Origin: UMGS1663 sp963558185
GTDB lineage: Bacteria; Bacillota; Clostridia; TANB77; CAG-508
Direction: 5' to 3'
DNA length: 50,367 nt
Assembly: GCA_963558185.1 (NCBI GenBank)
Contig: CAUWFE010000011.1
Location: 1-50,367, forward strand
Shown here piece after piece: positions 18,595-26,848 of this stretch; the first letter of the stretch is position 1; each line of letters begins with the position of its first letter. A program made the translations under genes and the position numbers. The notes beneath the pieces were generated by a model, which did no database searches, was not told the DNA's origin, and saw only the letters and a list, made by a program, of their open reading frames with translations.

Positions 18595-20352
18595 TTATTT
18601 TTCTAAAATAGCTTTTATTCTTCTTACACCTGCTGAACTTGATTCTTCTTTCTTTATTTTGAAATGACCTAACTCTTTAGTATGTGTTACATGAGGTCCT
18701 CCACAAATTTCCTTACTGAAGTTTCCTATGGTATATACTTTTACTTTATCCCCATACTTACTTTCAAATAGGCCTATTGCTCCTGATTTTTTTGCTTCTT
18801 CTAAACTCATTTCTTCACAAACAACTGGTAAATCTTTTTCTATTTGCTCATTTACTAAGTCTTCTACTTCTTTTATTTGTTCTTTTGTCATTTTTTCAGG
18901 ATGTGTAAAGTCAAACCTTAATCTTTCTGTTGTAATATTAGAACCATTTTGATGTACATGTTCTCCTAATATTTGTCTTAATGCTTGGTGCAATAAATGT
19001 GTTGCTGTATGATATGCTGTTGTTGTTTCATTTTGTTCTGCAAGGCCACCTTTAAATTTTTGTTCACTACCCATTCTTGATTTTTCTTGATGTATTTTAA
19101 ATAATTCTTCAAATTTATCTTTTTCTACATCTAAACCTTGTTCTTTTGCTAAATCTATTGTAATTTCTGGTGGAAATCCATATGTTTCATAAAGTGTAAA
19201 CATTGTTTCTCCATCAATAATATTTTTGCCTTCTTCTTTTATTCTGTGTACAGCCTTGTCAAATTCTCTTTCACCATGTAATAAAGTTTTCATAAATTTA
19301 TCTTTTTCATCTAATATAACTTGTTTTATTTCTTCTCTTTTTACATCTAATTCTGGATATAAATTCTTTATAGTATCTATATTTAAGTCGATAATTCCTC
19401 CTAATTCAGATAAATCTATTTGTAATTTATTTAAATGACGTGTCATTCTACGAATTAATCTTCTTAATATATATCCTCTATCAACATTGCTAGGACGTCC
19501 CCCATCTACAATAATCATCATGCTTGAACGTAAATGTTCGGCAACAATTCTTCTACTTGCTATATCATCTATTTTTTCTAATTCTTCTAACTTTTTCATA
19601 ATTGGAGCAAAAATTTCTGTATCATATGGTGTTTGCTTTCCTTGTAATAACATTGTTACTCTTTCTAAGCCTAAACCTGTATCTACATTTTTTTGTTCTA
19701 ATTTTGTATATGTTCCATCTTTATGTTTATAAAACTCCATAAATACATTGTTCCAAATTTCTACGTATTTACCACAGTTACAAGAAGGTTGACAGTTTGG
19801 TCCACATGCTGGTTTTCCTGTGTCTAAAAACATTTCTGTATCTGTTCCACAAGGTCCCTCTTCTCCTGCTATCCACCAATTATCTTCTTTCCCATAAAAA
19901 TATATTCTTTCATCTGGAATTCCTGCTTTTTTCCATGCTTCATATGTTACCATATCACGTGGAGCATCTTCATCACCTGCAAAGCAAGTAACAGATAATT
20001 TTTCTACTGGAATTTGAAGAATTTTTGTTAAAAATTCAAAGCTCATTGCTATCGATTCTTCTTTAAAATAATCTCCTAAAGACCAATTTCCTAACATTTC
20101 AAAATATGTTAAATGGCGATTATCTCCTACTTCATCAATATCATTTGTACGTATACATTTTTGAAAATCTGTTAATCTTTTTCCTTCTGGATGTTTTTCA
20201 CCTAAAAGATATGGTACAAGTGGTTGCATTCCAGCTGTTGTAAATAACACCGATGGATCATTTTCTGGTATTACTGGTGCACTTGGTATTATTTTATGAC
20301 CATGTTCTTCAAAAAATTTTAAATATTTTTCTCTTAATTCTATTGCTTTCAT
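18595..20352 (-). CDS. alaS: Alanyl-tRNA synthetase, short form lacking the C-Ala domain
   Basis: The enzyme charges tRNA-Ala. The 585-residue protein contains the class II catalytic core (FTTAGMQPLVPYLLG, RTNDIDEVGDNRHLTYFEMLGNWS split over about 35-85). The tRNA-recognition helical region follows, then an editing domain with HTATHLLHQ (about 447) and CGGPHVTHT (about 548). It ends right after the editing domain. The DHHA1/C-Ala domain of standard enzymes of about 870 residues is absent, and nothing downstream encodes it. A Cys-rich insert (CGPNCQPSCNCGKY) lies near 180. The start is the ATG at 20352 behind GGAGG. An in-frame GTG four codons earlier overlaps that site. Confidence 0.9.
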   Translation of the reverse strand: MKAIELREKYLKFFEEHGHKIIPSAPVIPENDPSVLFTTAGMQPLVPYLLGEKHPEGKRLTDFQKCIRTNDIDEVGDNRHLTYFEMLGNWSLGDYFKEESIAMSFEFLTKILQIPVEKLSVTCFAGDEDAPRDMVTYEAWKKAGIPDERIYFYGKEDNWWIAGEEGPCGTDTEMFLDTGKPACGPNCQPSCNCGKYVEIWNNVFMEFYKHKDGTYTKLEQKNVDTGLGLERVTMLLQGKQTPYDTEIFAPIMKKLEELEKIDDIASRRIVAEHLRSSMMIIVDGGRPSNVDRGYILRRLIRRMTRHLNKLQIDLSELGGIIDLNIDTIKNLYPELDVKREEIKQVILDEKDKFMKTLLHGEREFDKAVHRIKEEGKNIIDGETMFTLYETYGFPPEITIDLAKEQGLDVEKDKFEELFKIHQEKSRMGSEQKFKGGLAEQNETTTAYHTATHLLHQALRQILGEHVHQNGSNITTERLRFDFTHPEKMTKEQIKEVEDLVNEQIEKDLPVVCEEMSLEEAKKSGAIGLFESKYGDKVKVYTIGNFSKEICGGPHVTHTKELGHFKIKKEESSSAGVRRIKAILEK

Positions 20353-20431
20353 ATTATCCTCCACAATTTTTTTGCTATAAATTTTCTTTGCAAATTATAT
20401 TATACTTAAAAATAATTTGCAATGGTTTATT

Positions 20432-20571
20432 GTTACTATCTAATGTTTTTTTATTATTTTTTTGCTAGAATGCCTTGGAATATAAGTTTTGAGTAAACCT
20501 AAGGAATGTAATGAAAAACTTATATTTCAAGGCATTCCTTGCATTAATTATAGAAACAATTAAATAGTAAC
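20432..20571 (+). repeat. Inverted-repeat element, compact copy (copy D)
   Basis: This is the best-defined 140-bp copy. Its ends are GTTACTATCTAATG and, reversed, GTTACTATTTAATT. Inside, two arms, GAATGCCTTGGAATATAAGT and its complement-like ACTTATATTTCAAGGCATTC, can form a long hairpin around a loop of about 25 bases. It lies between alaS and mtaB and ends 3 bp from the mtaB stop codon. It carries no coding sequence and resembles a MITE derived from the KilA-N element. Confidence 0.7.
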
Positions 20572-20574
20572 GTT

Positions 20575-21874
20575 TTATTCAGAAATTAATGTTAAACCTT
20601 CTATTTTATCTATTTTTACTTTTTGTATAACATTTTCTAAATTTTCTTCTGTTTTCTTTTTTACCATAATATAATTAGTTGTATGTCCTTTTACATATTC
20701 TCCTTCTCTTTCCTCAAATAATACATAAAGTTCTTTGCCTAAATATTTTTGATTATGTATTTTTTCATTTTCATCTGATAAAGAAATTAATTTTTTACTT
20801 CTTTCTTCTTTTATATTTCCATCTATTTGATTTGGCATAATTGCAGCTTTTGTTCCTTTTCTTTGTGAATATTTAAAAATATGCATTTTATAAAAGTCTA
20901 TTTCTTTTAAATATTCATATGTTTTATTAAATTCTTCTTCTGTTTCACCTGGGAAACCTACTATAATATCTGTTGTTAATGCTACATTTTCATATGCATT
21001 TTTTAAACGATTAGCTACTTTTTTAAATTCTTCTACTGTATATCTACGATTCATTCTTTTTAATGTTTCATTGCAACCGCTTTGTAATGATAAATGAAAA
21101 TGGTTACAAATTTTTTCTAGTTTTTTTAATCTTTCTACAAATTCATCTGTAATAATTGTAGGTTCTAAAGAGCCTAGCCTAATTCTTTCTATTCCTTTTA
21201 CTTCATTCATCTTTTCTAATAAATCTATTAAGCTTTTTCCATCCTTAAAATCTTTACCATATGAAGATATATGTATACCTGTAACTACTACCTCTTTTAT
21301 TCCTTCTGCTGCTATCGTTTCCATTTCTTTTATTATGCTTTCTACTCTTCTACTTCTTACATGACCTCGTGCATATGGAATTATACAGTATGAGCAAAAT
21401 CTATCACATCCATCTTGTATTTTTATTACTGCTCTTGTTTTATCTGTATATGCTGTTGTTCCAAAGTCTAAGAATTCTGTTTGATGCATAACATCTGTAA
21501 TAGTAATTTCTTTTTCATTTTCTTTTATATATTTTTCTACAAATTCTACAATATGATTTTTTTCATTTACCCCTAAAATCACATCAATTTCTGGAATTTT
21601 CGATAGTTCTTCTTTTGCAACTTGTGCATAACATCCACATGCTACTACTATTGCATTTTTGTTTTTTTCTTTTACTTTTCGTAACATTTGCCTTGATTTT
21701 CTATCTGCCATATTTGTTACTGTACATGTATTAATAACATATATATCTGCTACTTTTTCAAATTCTACTATGCTATATCCATTATTTATAAATTGTTCTA
21801 TCATTGCATTTGTTTCATATTGATTAACTTTACAACCGCAAAGTTAAAAAAGCTACTGTTTTATTTTTTTCCAT
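20575..21874 (-). CDS. mtaB: tRNA t6A37 methylthiotransferase MtaB, needs a +1 shift
   Basis: MtaB is a radical-SAM enzyme that adds a methylthio group to t6A37 of tRNA. Translation from the ATG at 21874 (GGGAG upstream) gives MEKNKTVAFLTL, then a CGG codon and TAA two codons later. Skipping the C at 21838 yields LGCKVNQYETNAM, the expected family N-terminus with the first cluster cysteine, and then the full protein of 432 residues. INTCTVTNM with the second cysteine lies near 50, and the radical-SAM motif CDRFCSYC near 155-162. A TRAM domain closes the protein. Restarting at the internal ATG 21804 would lose the first cluster cysteine, so a working enzyme requires the frameshift. Confidence 0.9.
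21836..21838 (-). promoter_or_regulatory. Candidate +1 frameshift site at CGG (mtaB)
   Basis: The codon context is TTG CGG TTG TAA. Reading TTG then GGT TGT, with the C skipped, restores L-G-C-K of the MtaB family. The preceding TTG codon cannot re-pair in the +1 frame, so simple P-site slippage is unlikely. Confidence 0.7.
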
Positions 21875-22026
21875 ATTAAACTCCCTTTCGTTTCAAAATT
21901 ATACCATATATTTATTAAAATTCCAACTGATTAACATAAAAAAATTAAGAAAATACTTCCATTTTTGTTAATTTTGTGTTATACTATATTTAGTTTGTGA
22001 TTAAAGAAAATATTAGGAGGAATATT

Positions 22027-22953
22027 ATGACAGGTATTATTATAGGAATTATTATTGTCGCTATTATTGTTTTTTTACTTTTTAAGTCTATTAAAGTAGT
22101 TAAACAATCTGAAGTATATATCATTGAAAGATTAGGAAAATTTCATAAAGTAGCTGATGCAGGTCTTACAATTATCATTCCATTTATTGACCATATTCGT
22201 AGTATTGTAAGTTTAAAACAACAAACTTTAGATATTCAACCTCAAGAAGTTATTACTAAAGATAATGTTACAATTACTATTGATACAGTTGTTTTCTATA
22301 AAATTATTGATCCAGCAAAAGCTGTATATGAGATTCAGTCTTTAAAGAAAGGTATTGAATACTTAGCTATTACTACTATTCGTGACATCGTTGGTAAAAT
22401 GCTATTAGATGAAACTTTTAGTTCTCGTGATATGATTAATGATAGACTAAAAGCTAGTTTAGATGATTCTACTTATCAATGGGGTTGTAGAATAGATAGA
22501 GTAGAAATTAAAGATATTACTCCACCACCAGATATTCGTGATGCAATGGAAAAAGAAATGAATGCTGAAAGAAATAAAAGAGCTTTAATTTTAGAGGCTG
22601 AAGGTAAAAAACAATCTGCTATTACACTTGCAGAAGGTAAAAAAGCAGCTGCAATATTAGAGGCTGAAGCTGAAAAAGAGGCTAGAATTAGAAAAGCTGC
22701 TGGTGAGGCAGATGCTATTCGTCAAGTAGCTTCTGCAAAAGCCGAAGAAATACATAAAGTATATGATGCAATGATGAAAGCAAAACCAGATGAAAAATTA
22801 GTACAATTAAAATCTTTAGAAGCATTAAAAGATGTTGCAAATGGTGAAGCAAATAAAGTATTTATTCCTTTTGAAGCAACTTCTGCTTTAGGAAGTTTAG
22901 GAGCTATAAAAGAAGTTATGGAAAAAGATGAAAATACAACTGATAAGAAATAA
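22027..22953 (+). CDS. SPFH/stomatin-like membrane protein (QmcA type)
   Basis: SPFH proteins assemble in membranes and organise microdomains or regulate membrane proteases. The 308-residue protein has an N-terminal transmembrane segment (about 2-20) and an SPFH/Band 7 domain (about 22-190). It includes ERLGKFHKVADAGL, DNVTITIDTVVFYKI and the family-typical DITPP. An Ala/Glu/Lys-rich coiled coil follows (about 180-250). The start is the ATG at 22027 with AGGAGG six bases upstream. An in-frame GTG at 21997 lacks this. No NfeD-type partner is adjacent. It is monocistronic between two terminators. Confidence 0.9.
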   Translation: MTGIIIGIIIVAIIVFLLFKSIKVVKQSEVYIIERLGKFHKVADAGLTIIIPFIDHIRSIVSLKQQTLDIQPQEVITKDNVTITIDTVVFYKIIDPAKAVYEIQSLKKGIEYLAITTIRDIVGKMLLDETFSSRDMINDRLKASLDDSTYQWGCRIDRVEIKDITPPPDIRDAMEKEMNAERNKRALILEAEGKKQSAITLAEGKKAAAILEAEAEKEARIRKAAGEADAIRQVASAKAEEIHKVYDAMMKAKPDEKLVQLKSLEALKDVANGEANKVFIPFEATSALGSLGAIKEVMEKDENTTDKK

Positions 22954-22970
22954 TACTTACATAAAAAAAC

Positions 22971-23019
22971 GTGCCTAAGATTTCTTAACAAATGTAAATA
23001 TTAAGAAAATCTAAAGCAC
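22971..23019 (-). terminator. Terminator of the TSUP operon
   Basis: GTGCCTAAGATTTCTTAA pairs with TTAAGAAAATCTAAAGCAC. On the minus strand the hairpin is followed by a run of Ts, so it ends transcription coming from the small protein at 23121-23264. Confidence 0.7.
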
Positions 23020-23040
23020 ACCATAATTATATAGTACAAA

Positions 23041-23076
23041 AAATTCAGCTAAATAGAGTTTCTATGTAGCTGAATT
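23041..23076 (+). terminator. Terminator after the SPFH gene
   Basis: AATTCAGCTA pairs with TAGCTGAATT, followed on the plus strand by TTATTATT. It fits a terminator for the SPFH gene. Confidence 0.65.
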
Positions 23077-23120
23077 TTATTATTCACAAAGAAATATATA
23101 TTATTTAAAATCAGTTTTAA

Positions 23121-23264
23121 TTATATTATTCCTAATTTTTTAGCATATTGTTTTCCTTTTTTCATCATATTCTTTTTTGTATTTCCGCCCCTCATTTCTT
23201 TATATACTAGCATTGCTCCAGCAGATACCATACCGCCTAAAATCATTCCTTTTACAAATTTCAT
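23121..23264 (-). CDS. Small 47-residue membrane-associated protein
   Basis: This short gene reads MKFVKGMILGGMVSAGAMLV followed by a Lys-rich tail (YKEMRGG..KKGKQYAKKLGII). The first 20 residues form one glycine-rich hydrophobic helix, and the rest is basic, like short YtxH-type proteins. GGAGGG lies about 10 bases before the ATG. It is followed by a minus-strand terminator and preceded by two half-size TSUP permease genes, with which it is probably transcribed. Function unknown. Confidence 0.7.
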   Translation of the reverse strand: MKFVKGMILGGMVSAGAMLVYKEMRGGNTKKNMMKKGKQYAKKLGII

Positions 23265-23299
23265 ATCTATTTATTCCCTCCTTTTATATTTTATTGTTA

Positions 23300-23677
23300 T
23301 TATGTCTTTTTTTCTTTTATTTTATACTCTTTATATAAAGTATAAATTTCTCTAATAGCTATTAGTAAAATAAAAATAGAAAAATATTTTTTTAAGTTTT
23401 TAGAATCTATATTATTTGCAACAATAGCACCTATTATTGCTCCTATTATTCCAAAAAATCCAACCACCATTGCTACCTTTTTATCAATGTTTTTATTTTT
23501 GAAATGAATAATTATAGCAGCAATAGATGTTGGAACAAAAAATATTAAATTAGTGGCTTGTGCAATGTGTTGTTCCATTCCTTGAAATGTTGTTAATAAT
23601 AATATAAGAATAGTTCCTCCTCCCATTCCTAATCCACTTATAATACCTGCAATTAAACCAAAAATTCCTTCTAACAT
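23300..23677 (-). CDS. TSUP (TauE/SafE) half-permease, second half
   Basis: TSUP proteins export sulfite, sulfoacetate or related anions across the membrane. This 125-residue protein corresponds to one half of the usual 250-residue transporter. It has the glycine-rich motif GLIAGIISGLGMGGGTILI and about four membrane segments. It begins 12 bp after the preceding half-gene, behind its own AAAGGAG, so it is a separate gene rather than a frameshift. The pair probably forms a heterodimer. The substrate cannot be read from the sequence. Confidence 0.82.
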   Translation of the reverse strand: MLEGIFGLIAGIISGLGMGGGTILILLLTTFQGMEQHIAQATNLIFFVPTSIAAIIIHFKNKNIDKKVAMVVGFFGIIGAIIGAIVANNIDSKNLKKYFSIFILLIAIREIYTLYKEYKIKEKKT

Positions 23678-23689
23678 CTTTTTTCTCCT

Positions 23690-24046
23690 TTATGCTACTA
23701 TTAAATTACGAATTGATACATACAATAAGAATATAATAAATGCAATTTTTATATATTTTGTCGGTAATTTTTTTAATAATTTTGCCCCTATTATTCCTCC
23801 TATTACTCCTCCTATTGCACATTTAATGCCTATTTCTAAATTCATATAATCATCTTGATAATAAAATAAACTGCTTGCAAGAACCATTGGCAAAATACAA
23901 GCAATAGCAGTTCCCCTTGCTTGTCTATCTCTCATTTTCAAAAAATAAATAAGAGTAGGTACTACTATAAGCCCTCCACCAGATGCAAAAAGCCCACTAA
24001 TAATACCTGCTCCTATTCCTATGCTAATTAATTTAATATAATACAA
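23690..24046 (-). CDS. TSUP (TauE/SafE) half-permease, first half
   Basis: The 118-residue protein contains the matching TSUP motif GIGAGIISGLFASGGGLIVVP and four predicted membrane segments. It lies immediately upstream of a second half-size TSUP gene and downstream of the cysteine desulfurase gene. That neighbourhood fits a sulfur-related substrate, which is an inference. Relatives in Clostridia are also often encoded as two adjacent halves. Confidence 0.82.
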   Translation of the reverse strand: MYYIKLISIGIGAGIISGLFASGGGLIVVPTLIYFLKMRDRQARGTAIACILPMVLASSLFYYQDDYMNLEIGIKCAIGGVIGGIIGAKLLKKLPTKYIKIAFIIFLLYVSIRNLIVA

Positions 24047-24102
24047 AATATTTTACCTTCCTCGTTTTGGCTTTTTATTTAGTATTATCTTTTTTTATTT
24101 TT

Positions 24103-25281
24103 TTATTCTATATTATTATATTTTTCGGTTCTTTTTCTTATACTTTTTACTAATTGTTGCAAATTTTCTATAAGGTCATCTACATCTTGTTTTGTGTTTT
24201 CTCTTCCTAATGTAAATCTTAATGTTCCTTGTGCTTCTTCTGGTTTTAAGCCTATTGCTAACAAAACATGAGATGGAGCCATAACCCCAGTTGAACATGC
24301 ACTTCCTGCTGATGCACAAAAACCTTTTTCATCTAATTTCATTAATAATTCTTGACTATCCACGTATTTAAAAGATACATTTACATTACCCGGAAGTCTT
24401 TTTTCTTTATCTCCATTTATTTTTATATTTGGTATTTTTTCCTCTAATTCTTTTATCATATAGTTTCTTAGAGTTTTTAACTTAGTATTATATTCATTAA
24501 GTTCATTATCTGCTAATTGAATAGCTTTTCCTAATGCTACAATTTCAGCTACATTTTCTGTTCCTGCTCTTTTATCTTTTTCTTGATGACCTCCATCTTG
24601 AATTCTTGTGATATTTGTTCCTTGCTTAATATATAGTGCCCCTATTCCCTTTGGTCCATAAAATTTGTGTGCAGATAATGATAATAAATCTATATTCATA
24701 TCTTTTACATTTATCTTTACATTTCCAATTGCTTGAACACTATCTGTATGGAATAAAATATTATGCTTCTTTGCTATACTTCCTATTTCTAAGATTGGCT
24801 GTATTGTTCCTATTTCATTATTTGCAAACATTATACTTATTAAAATTGTAGTTTTCTTTATACTATTTTCTAATTCTTGCAAATTTATAAATCCATTTTC
24901 ATCTACATTTAAATACGTAACTTCATATCCTTGTCTTTCTAATGTTGCACAACTTTCTAAAATAGCATGATGTTCTATTTTTGTAGTAATAATATGATTA
25001 CCTTTATTTTTATTTGCATACGCAACTCCTTTTAAGGCTAAATTATCACTTTCGCTTCCACAAGATGTGAAATATACTTCATTTTGAGAACATCCTATGG
25101 CTTTTGCAACTCTACTTCTTGCCAATTCTATTGCTCTTTTGGAGTTTCTTCCTAATCTATATGCTGCTGATGCATTTCCATATTCAATACTAAAAAATGG
25201 TAACATTTCTTTTAATACTTCTTCTCTTACTGGTGTAGTAGCAGCATGGTCAAAATATTTTATTTTTATATCTTTCATCAT
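24103..25281 (-). CDS. Cysteine desulfurase, NifS/IscS type
   Basis: This PLP enzyme removes sulfur from cysteine to supply Fe-S cluster or thio-tRNA synthesis. The 392-residue protein opens with IKYFDHAATTPV. The PLP lysine lies in SAHKFYGPKG (about 205). The catalytic cysteine lies in SAGSACSTG (about 323) on the loop typical of group I enzymes. I chose the ATG at 25281, since residues upstream in the same frame (from 25335) do not match the family. The ribosome binding site (AGAAAGAAG) is weak. No iscU is adjacent. mtaB nearby is a possible consumer of sulfur. Confidence 0.92.
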   Translation of the reverse strand: MMKDIKIKYFDHAATTPVREEVLKEMLPFFSIEYGNASAAYRLGRNSKRAIELARSRVAKAIGCSQNEVYFTSCGSESDNLALKGVAYANKNKGNHIITTKIEHHAILESCATLERQGYEVTYLNVDENGFINLQELENSIKKTTILISIMFANNEIGTIQPILEIGSIAKKHNILFHTDSVQAIGNVKINVKDMNIDLLSLSAHKFYGPKGIGALYIKQGTNITRIQDGGHQEKDKRAGTENVAEIVALGKAIQLADNELNEYNTKLKTLRNYMIKELEEKIPNIKINGDKEKRLPGNVNVSFKYVDSQELLMKLDEKGFCASAGSACSTGVMAPSHVLLAIGLKPEEAQGTLRFTLGRENTKQDVDDLIENLQQLVKSIRKRTEKYNNIE

Positions 25282-25374
25282 AAATACACTTCTTTCTAAT
25301 ATATAGTATATTCGAATATGTATATATGTATTCACAAAAAAATCGTACTTAAAATTTTTTAATAAATGAAAAAA

Positions 25375-25402
25375 AACTTTAAGGATTATTTTCCTTAAAG
25401 TT
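25375..25402 (-). terminator. Terminator after the 116-residue gene
   Basis: AACTTTAAGGA pairs with TCCTTAAAGTT around a short loop. On the minus strand it is followed by eight Ts. It fits termination after 25452-25802. Confidence 0.7.
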
Positions 25403-25451
25403 CAAAGTTTATATAAATTTTTATGTTAAAAGCTTATTTATTGTAATATTC

Positions 25452-25802
25452 TTATTTTACAGTATTTGAAGATGATGAAACCCATCTTAATACTTTTATA
25501 TTTTTATATGTTTCCAATACTTTATCATATTTTGGATATTCTTCTTCCCATATTATTTTTGGTACTTTATCAAAAGCATTAAATACTTTTTCCGCTTCCA
25601 TTAAAAATATAATTTGTTCTTGACTACTCATTTTATTATATTTTTTTGAAAAATTGTATAAATCATCTAAAGTTTTATTTGCTTCTATAAAACTCCAAAA
25701 GTCTTTTATATTCATGCCTGCTAATTTTAATTGCATTATTGCATATCCAATTAAAGCTACTACTGCTAATATTAATATATATATTACTATCATTAGTTCC
25801 AT
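25452..25802 (-). CDS. Uncharacterised 116-residue membrane-anchored protein
   Basis: I do not recognise a family. The protein has one N-terminal membrane helix (about residues 4-25, IVIYILILAVVALIGYAIMQ). A mainly helical soluble domain follows, rich in Lys, Glu and aromatic residues (DFWSFIEANKTLDDLYNFSK). No cysteine pair or catalytic motif is evident. The ATG at 25802 has GAGAAGGTG upstream. A longer frame exists but lacks a ribosome binding site. It has its own terminator. Confidence 0.55.
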   Translation of the reverse strand: MELMIVIYILILAVVALIGYAIMQLKLAGMNIKDFWSFIEANKTLDDLYNFSKKYNKMSSQEQIIFLMEAEKVFNAFDKVPKIIWEEEYPKYDKVLETYKNIKVLRWVSSSSNTVK

Positions 25803-25886
25803 ATAATTCACCTTCTCTTTAGAATATACAATTATTTTAACATATTTGTAATATTTTTGCAACATATTTGTAATATTTTTGTAATA

Positions 25887-26705
25887 TTAGTGTCTTTTTT
25901 CATATATTTTTGCATAATATGGCTGTATATCTGATAAATATGAGTCGAAATAGATCATATTTCCATCTTTTCCAGATGCTTTTAAATTAGGGAATGTTCG
26001 AATCATTTTTCTATCTCCCCAATATTTGTGTATAAAGTTTGACAATTTTTCATTTCCATAAATTTCATCATATTGTTTTGCTACAATTTCTTTATTTGGT
26101 ACATCAATATTATGTTCTACTACCATTCTTACTTTAAAGAAATGCAATGCAAAAGCAGTTAATACACAATCTATTAATAATATTATTACTCCTACAATTG
26201 TAAGTATTTTCAATGTTTTTAAATTGAATTTTTCTTTTATTTTATCTATTAATCTATCTATTTTTGGGTTAAATGATAACATTAAATATATTGCCAAAAA
26301 GCCCCAGAATAATGAATATAATACACATATTCTTCCATTTATATTAAATGGCATTCCAGAATAATCCCACCATTTTACATTTAAAATTACCTCACCTATC
26401 CAGCTAACTAAATATTCAACCACCGAGCCTACTATAAATCCACCTATAAATAATGCATTATGGCTCTTTTTTACTTTATGTAAGCACACTATCATTACAA
26501 CTGCACCTACACCATAAATAGCACAAAATGGTCCATATAAAAAGCTTTGCCTGCTTTCCCACACACCTTTTGTAATCATTCCAAATACTGTTTCAATTAT
26601 ATATCCTACTACACTGTATATAATAAAATAAGCAAAAATACGATATATACTTATTCCTAGAATAGTAAAACTTTTTTTATTTTTTTTAGTTACTTCTTCT
26701 TGCAT
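25887..26705 (-). CDS. CmpB-like ABC-transporter-type membrane protein
   Basis: The 272-residue protein resembles the putative ABC transporter type IV/CmpB family, integral membrane proteins of unknown function common in Clostridia. The family hallmark YGPFCAIYGVGA lies near 60. There are about five to six membrane segments, including one around residues 170-192, and then a charged C-terminal tail. GGAAGGAG lies just before the ATG at 26705, which decides the start. The gene stands alone with no ATPase partner. Confidence 0.78.
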   Translation of the reverse strand: MQEEVTKKNKKSFTILGISIYRIFAYFIIYSVVGYIIETVFGMITKGVWESRQSFLYGPFCAIYGVGAVVMIVCLHKVKKSHNALFIGGFIVGSVVEYLVSWIGEVILNVKWWDYSGMPFNINGRICVLYSLFWGFLAIYLMLSFNPKIDRLIDKIKEKFNLKTLKILTIVGVIILLIDCVLTAFALHFFKVRMVVEHNIDVPNKEIVAKQYDEIYGNEKLSNFIHKYWGDRKMIRTFPNLKASGKDGNMIYFDSYLSDIQPYYAKIYEKRH

Positions 26706-26848
26706 AAAAACTCCTTCCATTAATTATTTTTTTTAATATAACATAAAAAGTTAAAGAATGCAAATAAAAAGAATGTTTACTATTTTTATAAAAGAGCATT
26801 AAAATATATCATTTATGAGTTATAATTTAAAATGCTTTTTTACTTAAA

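Noticed and set aside
23300..24046. The two TSUP halves as a single frameshifted gene
   Set aside because: Each half has its own stop, start and AAAGGAG site, and no CGG is present at the junction.
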